Source: Novosphingobium profundi
GTDB taxonomy: Bacteria > Pseudomonadota > Alphaproteobacteria > Sphingomonadales > Sphingomonadaceae
DNA: 64,000 nt
NCBI RefSeq assembly: GCF_020524485.1
Contig: NZ_JAIVLF010000001.1
Span: 496,001 to 560,000, forward strand
Reading direction: 5' to 3'
A program made the position numbers and the translations under genes. Below the pieces are notes generated by a model, which ran no database searches, was not told the DNA's origin, and saw only the letters and a program-made list of their open reading frames with translations. Every line of letters starts with the position of its first letter. Position 1 is the stretch's first letter. Positions 63,934-64,000 of the stretch are shown here, in pieces.

Positions 63934-64000
63934 TCAGATGAGCGCCCGCACGGCCTGCATGAAGGGGCCGATCGAGACCGGCTTGGCGAGGTAGCCCTCC
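63934..64000 (-). CDS. response regulator receiver, C-terminal end (truncated by window)
   Basis: Only the last 21 codons are in view: EGYLAKPVSIGPFMQAVRALI. The YLAKP motif, with the conserved Lys before Pro, is that of a CheY-like receiver, and it stops right after, so this is a protein or domain ending in a receiver. The rest lies beyond the window. Confidence 0.6.
   Translation of the reverse strand, partial: EGYLAKPVSIGPFMQAVRALI

Overview
This is a GC-rich bacterial chromosome segment, most likely from the Sphingomonadales (Alphaproteobacteria), with a Novosphingobium-like gene content. The evidence is serine palmitoyltransferase next to a dedicated acyl carrier protein (sphingolipid synthesis), the division-site ATPase MipZ, a tonB-exbB-exbD-exbD cluster, a two-domain cold-shock protein, and a gene transfer agent (GTA) head-tail cluster of the alphaproteobacterial type. 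No tRNA, rRNA, CRISPR array, insertion sequence or integrase was seen. The species cannot be fixed from the sequence alone.

Layout. 1-3.8 kb: a TAT-exported spermidine-dehydrogenase-like flavoenzyme, a small secreted protein and a periplasmic cytochrome c in one direction. 3.8-7.1 kb (minus): TetR regulator, secreted protein, histidine kinase and response regulator, the last three overlapping. 7.2-13.4 kb: panC, divergent from mipZ, a J-domain membrane protein, phosphoglucomutase/phosphomannomutase and an Lhr-type helicase. 13.4-16.1 kb (minus): the TonB energy-transducing system. 16.4-26.8 kb: hom, glpX, prs, an AraC regulator, an inositol-phosphatase-family enzyme and a large secreted TPR-CHAT protein. 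26.9-36.5 kb: rpmI-rplT, an AraC regulator, pheST, a sugar epimerase, a dehydrogenase, prfC and a phosphodiesterase-like protein. 36.5-39.4 kb: nitrogen control (glnK-amtB behind a sigma-54 promoter, then a second PII gene). 39.7-46.3 kb: cold-shock protein, argD-argF-hslO, queC and ompA.

46.4-60.7 kb (minus) is a nearly complete GTA cluster: small and large terminase, portal, prohead protease, capsid, connector, tail proteins, tape measure, baseplate proteins, NlpC/P60 peptidase and a DUF2793 tail fibre. There are no integration, replication or lysis genes, so it reads as a domesticated particle and not a prophage. It differs from the Rhodobacter reference: the DUF2460 tail protein carries a long N-terminal TIM-barrel-like extension, the final 'megatron' protein is short, and a 60-residue basic protein sits where a head-closure protein is expected. 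Hairpins fill the three gaps around portal, protease and capsid. A strong promoter with a palindromic operator lies in front of the first gene.

60.9-64 kb: a DedA-like membrane protein, an FMN reductase, serine palmitoyltransferase with its acyl carrier protein, and the tail end of a response regulator.

The least explained feature is a structured intergenic repeat of about 100-155 bp found three times (near 3.7, 38.9 and 45.0 kb), each time exactly between two convergent genes.
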